A DNA stretch of 64,000 nt, taken from Semisulcospira habei. Its lineage: Eukaryota > Mollusca > Gastropoda > Semisulcospiridae. A program made the translations under genes and the position numbers. The notes below the pieces were generated by a model. The model was not told the DNA's origin, ran no database searches, and saw nothing but the letters and a program-made list of their open reading frames with translations. Positions within the stretch are counted from its first letter, which is position 1; each line of letters starts with the position of its first letter. Below are positions 20,680 through 30,874 of the stretch, piece by piece. The stretch is from assembly GCA_036245525.1 (NCBI GenBank), contig BTPG01000002.1, positions 160,751,834 through 160,815,833 of the forward strand. Direction: 5' to 3'.

Positions 20680-22114
20680 CAGTTTACACCCATTTCGGAG
20701 CGGTCGCCCAAGGAGTTTAAAATTGAGTTGTCGGCGAGGTAGGCATAAATAATCACTGCTTACTATAATTATCACACTTAAAACAGATTATTTCTTTGTT
20801 TTTTCTTTTCACTCAGGCTGCAGTTGATCTTATTATGTATTCGCGCTGACCTAACGTTGACCCCCCCCCCCCCCCCCCCCCCCTTTCAGACCGGAAGTTC
20901 AATGTATGATGTTGAAAATGACTTAAACCTGCACGGGGTGATCAGTTCCTGGCTCTCGGGCAGTTGTTGTGCAGCCTGGCGTCCTAAAAACGCCAAAAAT
21001 GGCAGCAGACAACGGGGCAAATTGCACGACGAAAGAACGCCTGCTTTTTACTTAAATCATTTTTAGTTTCGACCATTTTCTTTACAGTTGAATGCGTATC
21101 AGAACCAAAACCCCCAGGGAACCTGGAATCCTCAGAGCAAAACACACTACAGGCAATTGATCACAAAGTCACTTTTATGACAGACCCTTTGTTACACTTT
21201 TCTCTTGGCTTGACTTCGCGAACGAAGATTTTATAAGGGTTGTCCACGACGTCTGCAGGCTAACCAACTGGGGTTGGGAGGGGATGAGCTTTGGTTAGGC
21301 CACCTTTTCTAGGCCCCTCTCCGTGTGGAGCAAGCAGTGCTGTCCCTAGAGAAGGCTGCTTGGTCGTTCAGGGTGTGCCGAGTGACGTTGTCATCCCCAG
21401 GTCAACATCAGGCGATCAATATCCTGAACCGCCTGCATGCAAGTTTGGGACTGCGGCTTCCAGTGACATCTTTCACCTGCCGTTTCGCCCCTTGCCCATC
21501 GCTACAGGACTTGGAATGGTCAGTGTCATGGTCCGTGGACGTTTCCTAAAGCCTGCGCGGTGGAGCTTTTGGGTGGAGTGCAGTGTGCGCAGTACTGGCC
21601 CCACCCTTTAAACCCTTGGTTTGTCTGCCATGGCCTAGCAAGCTGGGACGGTGGCATCGAGGTCCTCGGGTCGTAGGTTTTATATCAGACTGTCCTTGTC
21701 CTAGTCTCTGGCTCAAAAGCCTTCCCCGGAGACACGGGGGCTTTGATGTCAGGGTTTTCCTCCCTTAGCCTTTCCGCAGCCAAGTGGCCAGGCCTACAAG
21801 GCAGCAGGACAATGATTTATTTTCGAGGTTCTCTACTCTAGACCCGCCGTGTTTAGCCTGGGGGCTAGTGCTGCCCAGTTTTGGGGGTCACCTCGGAGAG
21901 GATGTGGCCAAGGACCACGCACGGGCGGTCTTGCGATAGAGGGATGCTATGCTAGTCCGGAGGGATTACACACGAGGTGCCTCACAATGGACTACTACCA
22001 CTGGCCCAATACACGGACTCACTTTTGGCGCAATACACAGACTCGCTTTAAGTATCACAATAAGGATCAACCTACCGCTGTTCAGCCTCCAAAGAACTGG
22101 AGAGAATGCTGGTG
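20680..22114. other. Unclassified; possible decayed retroelement at 21,280-22,110
   Basis: A poly-C tract lies at 20,862-20,883, followed by the ~40-bp motif shared with 7,926. From about 21,280 the sequence is GC-richer and has several overlapping open frames (21,291-21,611, 21,849-22,232), none with a domain I recognise. It reads like untranslated or decayed retroelement sequence, which is inference from composition only. Confidence 0.4.
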
Positions 22115-22662
22115 TTGGCTTTGGGGTGGTGCTCAAGGTCGTGGTCCAAGTGCAGATCACAACCATTCGTCACAACCTCCGTCAAGCCCTTTTCAGCCTT
22201 TCACTTATTGTTGTTTACGGCACTATCAATAGAATCATAAAAGAGCGTAAATTTAAAGCATTAACTTATAAATTCAAAGGAATTTGTGGTTTTATGTTTT
22301 AACAATTGTAATCGGTTCTATAATGTACATCACTGGTGGCATTTAAATCATATCTAAAGATAATTGGACCACAAAGGGTCCTGGTGTCAGGAATTTGGCT
22401 TTGGGGTGGTGCTCAAGGTCGTGGTCCAAGTGCAGAGCAGATATGCCATTCGTCACAACCTCCGTCAAGCCCTTTTCAGCCTTTCTCTTATTGTTGTTTA
22501 CGGCACTATCAAATTTAAAAGAGCGTAAATTTTATAAATTCAAAGGAATTTGTGGTTTTATGTTTTAACAATTGTAATCGGTTCTTTAATGTACATCACT
22601 GGTGGCATTTAAATCATATCTAAAGATAATTGGACCACAAAGGGTCCTGGTGTCAGGAATTG
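22115..22662 (+). repeat. Direct tandem duplication, unit about 280 bp
   Basis: TTGGCTTTGGGGTGGTGCTC starts at 22,115 and again at 22,395. The two units agree closely throughout, ending in GGGTCCTGGTGTCAGGAATT. The second has a ~20-bp deletion in the AT-rich middle and a small insertion near 22,436. Confidence 0.9.
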
Positions 22663-22849
22663 TCCTTCAAAGAGGGGATATAGGTAAATGAAGGCATATA
22701 ACATGATCGCATCGCTTTGAATTCCGTAATGCAGTTGTTCCCTCAGCTTTGGAAACGTACAGAATTAGACGGAAACATATTTCAAGCTACATGTGCGTAA
22801 TTCTTGGTGACGGTCAAGTTTGCAATGTAAATTAGTGAGGTTATGTTTA
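22663..22849. other. No recognisable feature
   Basis: A short unassigned spacer between the tandem duplication and the next hairpin MITE. Confidence 0.5.
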
Positions 22850-23048
22850 CGCCAGACGACTCCCAACAACAAACGAGAGCGAAGTCACGGCGGATTACCA
22901 GCGTGCACCGTAAGCATAGACAACACTCCGAGCATCTCCAAGAGGCATAGTTCCTCATGAGCCCAAAGGGCTCATGAGGATCTATGTCTCTTGGAGATGT
23001 TTGGTGTTTGGCAACTGCGGGGGCTCATCAGGATCTATGCCTCTTGCT
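22850..23048. mobile_element. CATGAG-stem hairpin MITE (B6), with a partial second stem
   Basis: The left flank GACGACTCCCAACAACAAACG resembles the outer repeat of B1. The hairpin at 22,932-23,000 pairs CTCCAAGAGGCATAG with its complement around AGCCCAAAGGGCT. A further right half-stem, GGGGGCTCATCAGGATCTAT (23,020-23,044), follows with no left partner. Confidence 0.7.
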
Positions 23049-23154
23049 AAAAAAAACATTTTGTATCTATTATTCATGGGACGGCTGGAGCACTTTCGCA
23101 CTGAATTCAGATTTCACCGGACGCATATTTTGTTTATAAAATAAAGCTTTGTTC

Positions 23155-23301
23155 ATTCGACGACCGAACGCCACAACCGTCACAGTGGCTTCAGCAAGAG
23201 GTACAGAACCTCATGAGCCCCCGCAACTGCGGGAGTTCATGAGGATCTCTTATCTCTTGCGGTTGGGTGGTGTTCATTTTTTTATCGGCAGTGAACGGGT
23301 T
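23155..23301. mobile_element. CATGAG-stem hairpin MITE (B7), interrupted by a hAT-like element
   Basis: The family's left context (CGCCACAACCGTCACAGTGG) precedes a hairpin at 23,193-23,260. The right end, CGGCAGTGAACGGGTT, is cut by the element starting at 23,302. What looks like its continuation (GGGCTAAG) is found after 24,247. Confidence 0.65.
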
Positions 23302-24247
23302 CAGGGGCGGATCAGTTACCTCGGGGTGCGGGTGGGAGGAGGGGGGGTTCCAACTTTTTGTTTCCGACATAAAATCAACCTGACACAAAAGGCCTCCCCG
23401 ACGCTAGACCATGCTTCCAGTGGCCGAGAAAGCAAACAATGGCGAGGCGGGTGGGGGGGGGGGGGGGGGAAAGAGAGAGAAGGCGGTACATGTTAAGACT
23501 CACCGCACTGGTTATCTCCCTTGATTCGCTACCACTGATCTCTGGAACAACTTGCCAGCGTCTCAATGTCGGTAATGCAGCGTACTTAGACAGCCGGCAG
23601 ATGTTGTCACTTTTGACCGGTTTGTTGTGAGCAAACCCACAATGGCGTTTGAAAATGAGGTCAGCGATATCGTGATGAAAACAGCCCTAATCTTAAACTG
23701 AACATGAATCAGCGTAAAAAATCGAAATATATATATGCGACAAAACACAGAACCAGTTAGTTTCTTTACCAGATGACTACGCTGGAAAAAAGTGTGATTT
23801 CCTTTTCATCTACTCGAACGTTCGCACGCGAAAAATAGCAACAAAAGGGCTCCTCAGAGGTTAAAAAAAATAGTTATACGTTTGAATCGGAAAATGATTA
23901 CATTTGTGAAGCTAAATATTTAATATTTCTTTATAATAAAACCCTACTGTGAATTTGAGATGAAATGAATACTCAGTGGAGGAGCAAAATTCATCATAAC
24001 ATTGAATTCCACAAATTCACGCAGTTTGGGGGCTAGTTGTGTCAGATATCAGTGCAGCAATCGAGGGAGACAACCAGTTTGAACTCTCACCAGACCCCAA
24101 AACTCAAAAAAAAAAAGTAAAGGAGGATGAGGGGGGGGGGGGCGGTCCAAACACCTCAAAAAGGGACTTTGTTATAGCATTTTAAAGAATTTTTGGGTCG
24201 GGGGAGGGGGGCGGAACCCCTGGAACCCCTTCACAGATCCGCCCCTG
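23302..24247. mobile_element. hAT-like non-autonomous element with CAGGGGCGGATC ends
   Basis: CAGGGGCGGATC (23,302-23,313) has a perfect inverted copy at 24,236-24,247. CAGGG...CCCTG termini are typical of hAT transposons. The flanks GGGTT and GGGCT may be remnants of the target duplication within B7. The interior holds G tracts (about 23,450-23,468, 24,131-24,141) and AT-rich sequence but no transposase frame. Confidence 0.6.
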
Positions 24248-24642
24248 GGGCTAAGCAATGTAATGTACAACCAACCAGCCTTGTACTCCACGCATACTAA
24301 ACAATCGTCCTCATGTCGACATTTTATGCAGGTCTGTCATTTTGCACCTTCCGGCTGATATCGTAAGGACTGTGCTCCGCTATAGCGAAGCATCTTGGTT
24401 AGTAGCTGGCGCAGGACTAAGCTTGCTCATGCAACCGGACCCTTTTGCGAGACGTCATCGGGTCGTGAGCCGTCCTGGCCGGACGTCGGTTGGAAGAGCT
24501 TTTGCTTGCTGGGAATGTGGTTGCCGGTTTATCAGCGCACGGCCTTTTCCCAGTCGATCACTGAGTCATTTTGTACTAAGCGTGTCGTTGGGCCGGATAA
24601 GTCGGGTGGGTCCATAGATAGGGCCGCTGAGATTAGGTATTC
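24248..24642. other. Unclassified
   Basis: Two overlapping frames (24,342-24,617; 24,395-24,679) have no recognisable product. It may belong to the same element as the hairpin that follows. Confidence 0.4.
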
Positions 24643-24933
24643 GAGATCTAGGACAAAGCAATCCAGACCAAAAAGGTGACTGCCAAGCGTGTAAAATACC
24701 CTTTGTCAAAATAGACAAACAAACAAACGGAGAGATTAGCCGCTACTTATCTTCATTCGCAGAAGGAATGTTGCCACATTCCTTCTGCGAATGAAGATAA
24801 GTAGCGGGTAATCTCTGTTTGTTTGTCTATTTTGACAAAGGGTATTTACCCGAAATATTAATAAATTGTGTTGTACCCGTCTTTTCTAAGCGTGTTTCTT
24901 TCTCTGTTGGGTACGTCTTTGAGATCTAGGACA
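24643..24933. mobile_element. Element with a 150-bp perfect hairpin between 13-bp direct repeats
   Basis: GAGATCTAGGACA occurs at 24,643-24,655 and 24,921-24,933, as a target duplication would. Between them is a near-perfect inverted repeat (24,694-24,847) pairing ACCCTTTGTCAAAATAGAC and CTTCATTCGCAGAAGGAATG with their complements around TTGCCA. AATAAA lies at about 24,859. The 29 bp just before the hairpin (24,666-24,694) reappear inverted, twice in tandem, as an insertion in copy 2 at 32,749-32,812. Confidence 0.6.
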
Positions 24934-25678
24934 GTCACGGCAAGGACAAAGCTAGGGGCGGTGGCATGCACATACTGAAACGGATAACAGCATTTTTCCG
25001 CCAGAGGGCACTGTAATCTGTACACCTGGAGGAGGAGTTATGCAAAGTGTACGTCCTGTGAGGGAAACCGCAGGATATCGCAGTAATGCAGACAGCTCAG
25101 TCGTGTGTTTTGTCACTGTGAGGGAAACAGCTGGTAATGCGACAGCTGAAATCTGACATTACGCTGGGGAAAAAAATGTAAGTTTTTCATTTCATATTTT
25201 TGTATTCAACATTTTACACTGTCACAGAAAGAAAACATATTTCCAGCACATTAATTGTTGATTTTAATTTTTCGTATCAAAAGTGCATCTGTATAAAACG
25301 TACTTAGCCAACTTTTCTTTCACAAAACCAATGTCGGGCATGTATCCTAGAAATAAATCGCATTGTTTGGTGTGGTATTTTTTTGTTTGGTTTTTTTTTT
25401 GGTTTTTTTTTTTTTTTTTTTTTTTGTGTGTCGGATATGAGTCACTTCCATCTTGCCACACCTTGTACTGAAATCAGTATGGTATGCACACTTTTTCTAT
25501 CAATAGAAGATCGCTGACACCTCGCCATAAAATCGATATGGTGTGCGCACACGTTTCGTACATATAACAGAACGGTATCTTGTCGACATAAATTGATAAA
25601 ATGACGAACTGTTTCCGGGATGACCAACCATTCTCCCTCAAGAACCTCAACAGTCTTCACACGAACTGCTCAGTTCTT
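24934..25678. other. No gene; poly-T run
   Basis: A T/G-rich run (about 25,377-25,427) and short frames without recognisable product. Nothing else is seen. Confidence 0.5.
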
Positions 25679-25774
25679 CCCAGTAGGAGAACGTCTTCGG
25701 GGCCACGACGGCGCTGTGGGCCCGCACGCGGGCCCTCTATGGCCGTTGTAGATCCGAGGACCTTTGCTTACTGC
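25679..25774. mobile_element. GC-rich palindromic MITE (D3)
   Basis: CCAGTAGGAGAACGTCTTCGG and its diverged inverse ending AGGACCTTTGCTTACTG surround GGGCCCGCACGCGGGCCC. It is the opposite orientation of D2, with mutated arms. Confidence 0.7.
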
Positions 25775-26675
25775 TCATTTCTACACGAGCTGCTCAGTCC
25801 TGTGCACACGTAAATCATCTATAGCCACATGAGCTCAAGTTAGTGTGTGTGTGTGGGGGGGGGGGGGGGGGGGCTGCTGTTTTATCACGGATTGTGTCAA
25901 TAAGGGTTCATGGGAAATAACTGATTTTTTTGTCCATTGTTTTGTTTGGGGCTTGTTGTTGTCAACTTTTTAAAAAAAAACTGAACGTGTTACGAATCTC
26001 GAGGGTGTTTTGCACGTAACTAAAAGCAGAAACACGTGGCATCAGTCGTATGTAATAAAAGTTCTTCCCCCGTCGCCCCCCTCCCTCCCCACCCCTTCCC
26101 CTCCCCCCAGCCCGGGCCCCACCTCCTCTGTGAAACAAAAACGGGTAGTGTGATGTATATGGCAGAACTATCCAACAATCCCAGCTGTTGGTGTGTTAGT
26201 GTACGTGACAAGCAACAGTGATTCCGCGTTTACTGGCCCCATAGCTTCGACACTAAAATTAATGAGTAGATAACGTCATTGTACAGCGATATTTACACTG
26301 GAACAGGAACTAGATTGATAGAACCTCGTAAGCCCCCTCAGATGCGTAAGATCATAAGACTTTGTGCCTCTACCAGCTGGAAGGGACAGAAGGAGTGTGG
26401 GGGAGGCGGGGAGTGGGGGGGGGGGGTGATGGCATGTTTGCACAATCCTGCACACTTTGAGTGACTTCGGTCACTAATATCGCATCTACCTGCACCAGCA
26501 AACAGGACGTTGTACAAGCTGACAAGTAACCCGCTTTATACTAACAGCAAGCAAGCAAACTGTGACAACAAAGACGCGTAACTGAAGCGTGCTTCCTGAT
26601 AAACGTATCGCCCGGGGCCGTACACCAGTCCGTTTTAATTAATGACAAAGTGTTTCCTCATGACATGACGTGTTC
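25775..26675. other. Simple-sequence and unclassified stretch
   Basis: A (GT)n/G tract (25,841-25,873), a C-rich block (26,067-26,120) and a decayed B-type hairpin remnant near 26,320-26,375 (AACCTCGTAAGCCCCC and a mispaired right arm). No coding feature. Confidence 0.5.
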
Positions 26676-26892
26676 TTAACCCCTTCCCTGCCACCGTACG
26701 CTCATTTTAGTTTCTAAAATCTTTGTTTATTCAACGACCAAAAGCCAAAACCATCCAAGAAACATGGCTTCAAATTGGTCTCAGCAAGAGGCATGGATCC
26801 TCATAAGCCCGCGCAGTCGCGGGGACACCATGAGGATCTATGTCTCTTGCAGATGCATCGTATTCACATTTTCTCGGCAGAGACGGAGTTAA
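26676..26892. mobile_element. CATGAG-stem MITE (B4), TTAA at both ends
   Basis: TTAACCCCTTCCCTGCC at the left and CTCGGCAGAGACGGAGTTAA at the right bound a 217-bp element with the hairpin at 26,783-26,850. The right TTAA (26,889-26,892) is also the left TTAA of the next element. Confidence 0.75.
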
Positions 26893-27102
26893 CTCATTCT
26901 ACCCCAACACCGAAATCCTTAAATTTTGCCCCTGTCCTCTGAAGACTGCATTGCAGTGCAGGACACAGATCGACCATGATAGTTCAAGGGTGATGCCAGA
27001 ATAGCTTGGCGCCCATAGGCGCCAAGCTATTCTGGCATCACCCTTGAACTGTCATGGTCGATCCTTATTTTCCTGTGGTGTGTCTGGGGTAGAATGAGTT
27101 AA
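26889..27102. mobile_element. Complete TTAA MITE, family A (A4)
   Basis: Terminal repeats TTAACTCATTCTACCCCA and TGGGGTAGAATGAGTTAA (allowing one mismatch) enclose a ~96-bp palindrome centred on GGCGCC-CATA-GGCGCC. The two sides outside the palindrome differ, so the element has a recognisable left and right. A3 is the same element reversed. It shares its end TTAAs with B4 and B5. Confidence 0.85.
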
Positions 27103-27315
27103 GCCGTTCACTGCAGGTGGTCGCTGCTTGTGTTGTTGTTTTTTTAATCTGTGTTAATTCAACACCAAAGAACCCAAGCCGTCCATGGCACAAGGATACA
27201 AAGTGGTTCCAGCAATAGACATAGGTCTTCATGACTCTCCCGCAACTGCTGGTTCTCATGAGGATCTATGCCCCTTGCAGTTGGGTCATGTTCACTTTTC
27301 CTCGGCAGAAAAGGT
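27099..27315. mobile_element. CATGAG-stem MITE (B5)
   Basis: Begins at the TTAA that ends A4, followed by GCCGTTCACTGCAGG. The hairpin is at 27,213-27,280 and the right end reads CTCGGCAGAAAAGG without a clear TTAA. The stem is more mutated than in B4. Confidence 0.65.
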
Positions 27316-27348
27316 CACAGTACGACGAGAACACGTTTTTGTTCTGGC

Positions 27349-29230
27349 CATTATCCACCACCCAGTAACCTCCTCATTATCCATCTCCGCTGTCCTTCAT
27401 TATCCATCCCACTCATTATCCACACCACATAACCCCCCCCCCCCCCGCGTTAACCACAATAACCCACTCATTATCTACACCCTGCATGCTAACCCCTCTT
27501 ATTATCCACATCCTGCTAACGCCCTCATTGTCCAAACCCCGTTAACCCCCTCATTATCCACACTCCCCTAACGCCCTCATTATCCACGCCCCCTAACCCC
27601 TTCATTATCCACACCCCGCTAACCCCCTCATTGTGTACACCCCGCTAACCCCCTCATTGTGTAACCCCGATAACCCCCTCATTATGTACACCCCGCTAAC
27701 CCCCTCATTGTGTAGACCCCGATAACCCCCTCATCATAGTTGTGTACAACCCGCTAACCCCCTCATTGTGTACACCTCGCTAACCCCCTCATTGTGTACA
27801 CCCCGATAACCCCCTCATCATAGTTGTGTACACCCCGCTAACCCCCTCATTGTGTACACCTCTAAACAGACCGCTCCAGAATATTTAATAGATCTGTTTA
27901 AAAAATCAGGTTTGCTGCTATATGAGGGGTCTTTATATTGTTCCAAAACCCCGAATAGATTTATTTAAATCCACTTTGTCATTTGCGGGTTCCACACTAT
28001 GGAACTTACACCCACATGACGTTAAAGCCACTCCGACATTATCTCGTTTCAAGACAAGTCTTTATAGATACCTGACATCACTTAAATAATATCTAGTTAA
28101 ACGTAGACACATGTGTATGTGCGCGTGTATGTATGTATGTGTGTATGCATGTGTGTGTGTGTGTGTGCACACGCGCACGCGTGTGTGCGTTTGTGCTTGC
28201 ATGCGTGTGTTTGTATTTAGTGGACTGTATATTTTGTATCACTGTGCTTTGATGTCCTTATGTTATGTATATTTTGTACTTAGTCGTAGTTTTAGCAACG
28301 GCAGGTACGAAAAATGATATAGTCACTGACTGTGTTAATATCTTCACCGTTGTAAAATAAAAGATTCATTGATTCATTCATTGATTCACCTCGCTAACCC
28401 CCTCATTGTGTACACCCCGATAACCCTCTCATTGTGTACACCCCGTTAACCCCCTCATTGTGTACACCCCGATAAACCCCCTCATTGTGTCCACCCCGTT
28501 AACCCCCTCATTGTGTACACCCCGTTAACCCCCTCATTGTGTACACCCCGATAACCCCCTCGTGTACATTCCGATAACCCCCTCATTGTGTACACCCCGT
28601 TAACCCCCTCATTGTGTACACTCCTTTAACCCCCTCATTGTGTACACCCCGATAACCCCCTCATTATGAACACCTCTCTAACCCCCTCTGTGTACACCCC
28701 ATTAACCCCCTCATTGTGTACACCCGATAACCCCCTCATTGTGTACACCCCGATAACCCCCTCATTGTGTACACCCCGCTAACCCCCTCGTTGTGTACAC
28801 CCCGATAACCCCCTCATTGTGTACACCTCGCTAACCCCCTCATTATGTACACCTCGCTAACCCCCTCATTGTGTACACCCCGATAACCCCCTCATTGTGT
28901 ACACCTCGCTAACCCCCTCATTGTGTACACCCCGATAACCCCCTCATTGTGTACACCTCGCTAACCCCCTCATTATGTACACCTCGCTAACCCCCTCATT
29001 GTGTACACCCCGTTAACCCCCTCATTGTGTACACCCCGATAACCCCCTCATTATGTACACCTCGCTAACCCCCTCATTGTGTACACCTCGTTAACCCCCT
29101 CATTGTGTACACCCGATAACCCCATCATTGTGTACACCCCGATAACCCCCTCATTGTGTACACCCCGATAACCCCCTCATTGTGTACACCCCGATAACCC
29201 CCTCATTGTGTACTGTACACCCCGCTAACC
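27349..29230 (+). repeat. 26-bp minisatellite (AACCCCCTCATTGTGTACAC unit), about 50 units
   Basis: A 26-base unit, AACCCCCTCATTGTGTACAC followed by CCCGAT (variants CTCGCT, CCCGTT), is repeated head to tail. The left edge (27,349-27,640) is diverged, using ATTATCCACA in place of ATTGTGTACA, while the right part is homogeneous. One LINE fragment (27,862-28,389) splits the array. No long open frame follows the array. Confidence 0.95.
27862..28389 (+). mobile_element. 5'-truncated LINE 3' end inserted in the minisatellite
   Basis: The first part decodes, in one frame, to the end of a non-LTR reverse transcriptase protein (GSTLWNLHPHDVKATPTLSR, then FKTSLYRYL, about 27,985-28,080). After it come a TG/TA-rich 3' UTR, AATAAAAG at about 28,357 and an ATTCATTG repeat tail. 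CACCTC on both sides (about 27,858 and 28,387) is the likely target duplication. An L2/CR1-type assignment fits the C-terminal motif but is not certain. Confidence 0.75.
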
Positions 29231-29721
29231 TAAGAAACAGTAATGTACTTTTTCAACAACGTATTTCATACAATATCGTCTTTATTTTGTAATACTGAGT
29301 CGGGTCGTCTTCTTCTTCAGTGTCACACAGTGGGACTCGGTGCTCGGAATTTCAACCTACTTCGCGCCAGCCTATATAGTCAAAGAAAAACGTGCAGATG
29401 AACTGTGGAATTACTAATCACGTGCAAGTCCGGGCTCATCAGTCCTACAGTGTTTGTAGACTGGTGCCAGATTTTTTTTATTCTCCACAGAAAAGCGTGA
29501 AAGCATACAGAGAAGCATCTACCAGCGAGCCGGCTTTACTACTTTTTAGTTCACTGCGTTTCCTCCTCGGCGGCCAGGTTTATGTAGCATCTGCCTGGCT
29601 CGCCAACTTTCGCTGTTGACGGCAGACATTTCCCAACAAGCAGTGTGCCAGTGAAATCAACAGGACTGTGTGTGGGGTGTGGGGTGGGTATTTTATTATA
29701 ACGACTCATGGCGGATACCAG
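29231..29721. other. Unclassified sequence before duplication copy 2
   Basis: A frame at 29,392-29,619 has no recognisable product. No repeat boundary is visible just before 29,722. Confidence 0.5.
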
Positions 29722-30480
29722 AATGATATTTATATGTAAAACATATAATAATAATAATAATAATAATAATACATAGTATTTATACGGCGCATTTCTCATA
29801 TTTATAATATAACGCAGTGTTGACGGACTTGTCGGCGGAGCGGTGCCCTCTAAATACCGGAGCTATACTATGGCGACGGGCCCCCAGGTGCAGCTTTGAC
29901 TGCTGTTTTTATGTAGCCTAGCTGAAATCATTTCTCTGTCGACGGTATTTTGTTTCTGTTGTTAACTTGTATTTCATGTACTAGCCGTAGGAACTTTACG
30001 AAAGAACATAATTATAATAGTGTGTTCAGGAGACATAGGGTTGTCTTAGTAGGCCTATTCTGTTTTTGTCAGGGAGGTTTTATTCGGGTCGGGATAAGGC
30101 CACTGGCGCCGGCCTTAGATGCCTTGGCGACTGACGGGCTTCACCCGTCCGGAGTCATTGTCCATTGTGTAGCTATGTTATTGTCCATTTGTTTGTAAAC
30201 TGTTGTGTCAGTGTGTGTGATTACGGCGAGTTGCACATGAGTTGGCGAGACGAATTTCTCTTTTCGAGATAATAGAGTACTCTTACTCTTATAGTGAGGG
30301 GCCCAAGGCTCATAAAACAGCTCGAATGTTCACTTCATAGTAGAGACATGCCACTTGGTATATAAGTAAACAGTACCTCTCAGAACAATATTAGCGTCAG
30401 AAACACATTGACAGCGCTCTCAGATGGGCACGGCCATCGATTAATTAGGTCACCCTGACCCATAAACTCATTTGTTCTTG

Positions 30481-30874
30481 TACCCCACCCGGGTCTGCCC
30501 TGGGGGACTTGGGTGGGGTTAGGTATTTTTTAGTTCCCAGGGTCACCCTGGTCAGCCCCACAGGGTGGGTTTTTCTCTCTATTCTGGGGCATGTGTTTCT
30601 GTCTACCCGAGGTCCATTCACCTGTATTTGCCTTTTTTAAACTCTCCCTACTGTCTGCACTGCCTGTAGCTCTTGATATTGGATGTGTGTTGCTAAATGG
30701 TCTTAGCTTTATTTAGGCCCCATGTGTTAGGTTTATTTAATGTGTTTGACCGGCTGGCGACATACATTCAATGTTCTGTTTAGTTGGTTTTTTTTTTTTT
30801 TTCACAAGCAGTGCAGGCACGTCCTGAGAAAGCCTTTTTGCTGTCGGGACGTTAAGCAATGTACAATCAATCAA
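30481..30874 (+). mobile_element. SINE-like insertion with 13-bp target duplication (copy 2 only)
   Basis: TCATTTGTTCTTG at 30,468-30,480 and 30,875-30,887 flanks a 394-bp insertion absent from copy 1 at position 768. It begins TACCCCACCCGGGTCTG, has strong local stems near the 5' end (CCCCACCC/GGGTGGGG; CCAGGGTCACCCTGG), a T run, and ends GGGACGTTAAGCAATGTACA plus ATCA repeats. No Pol III box is evident, so it could be a LINE-derived rather than tRNA-derived non-autonomous element. Confidence 0.9.

Noticed and set aside
27349..29230. CRISPR array or telomere-type array
   Set aside because: Units are contiguous 26-mers without spacers, and the TAACCC words are part of a longer unit, not a pure telomeric repeat.
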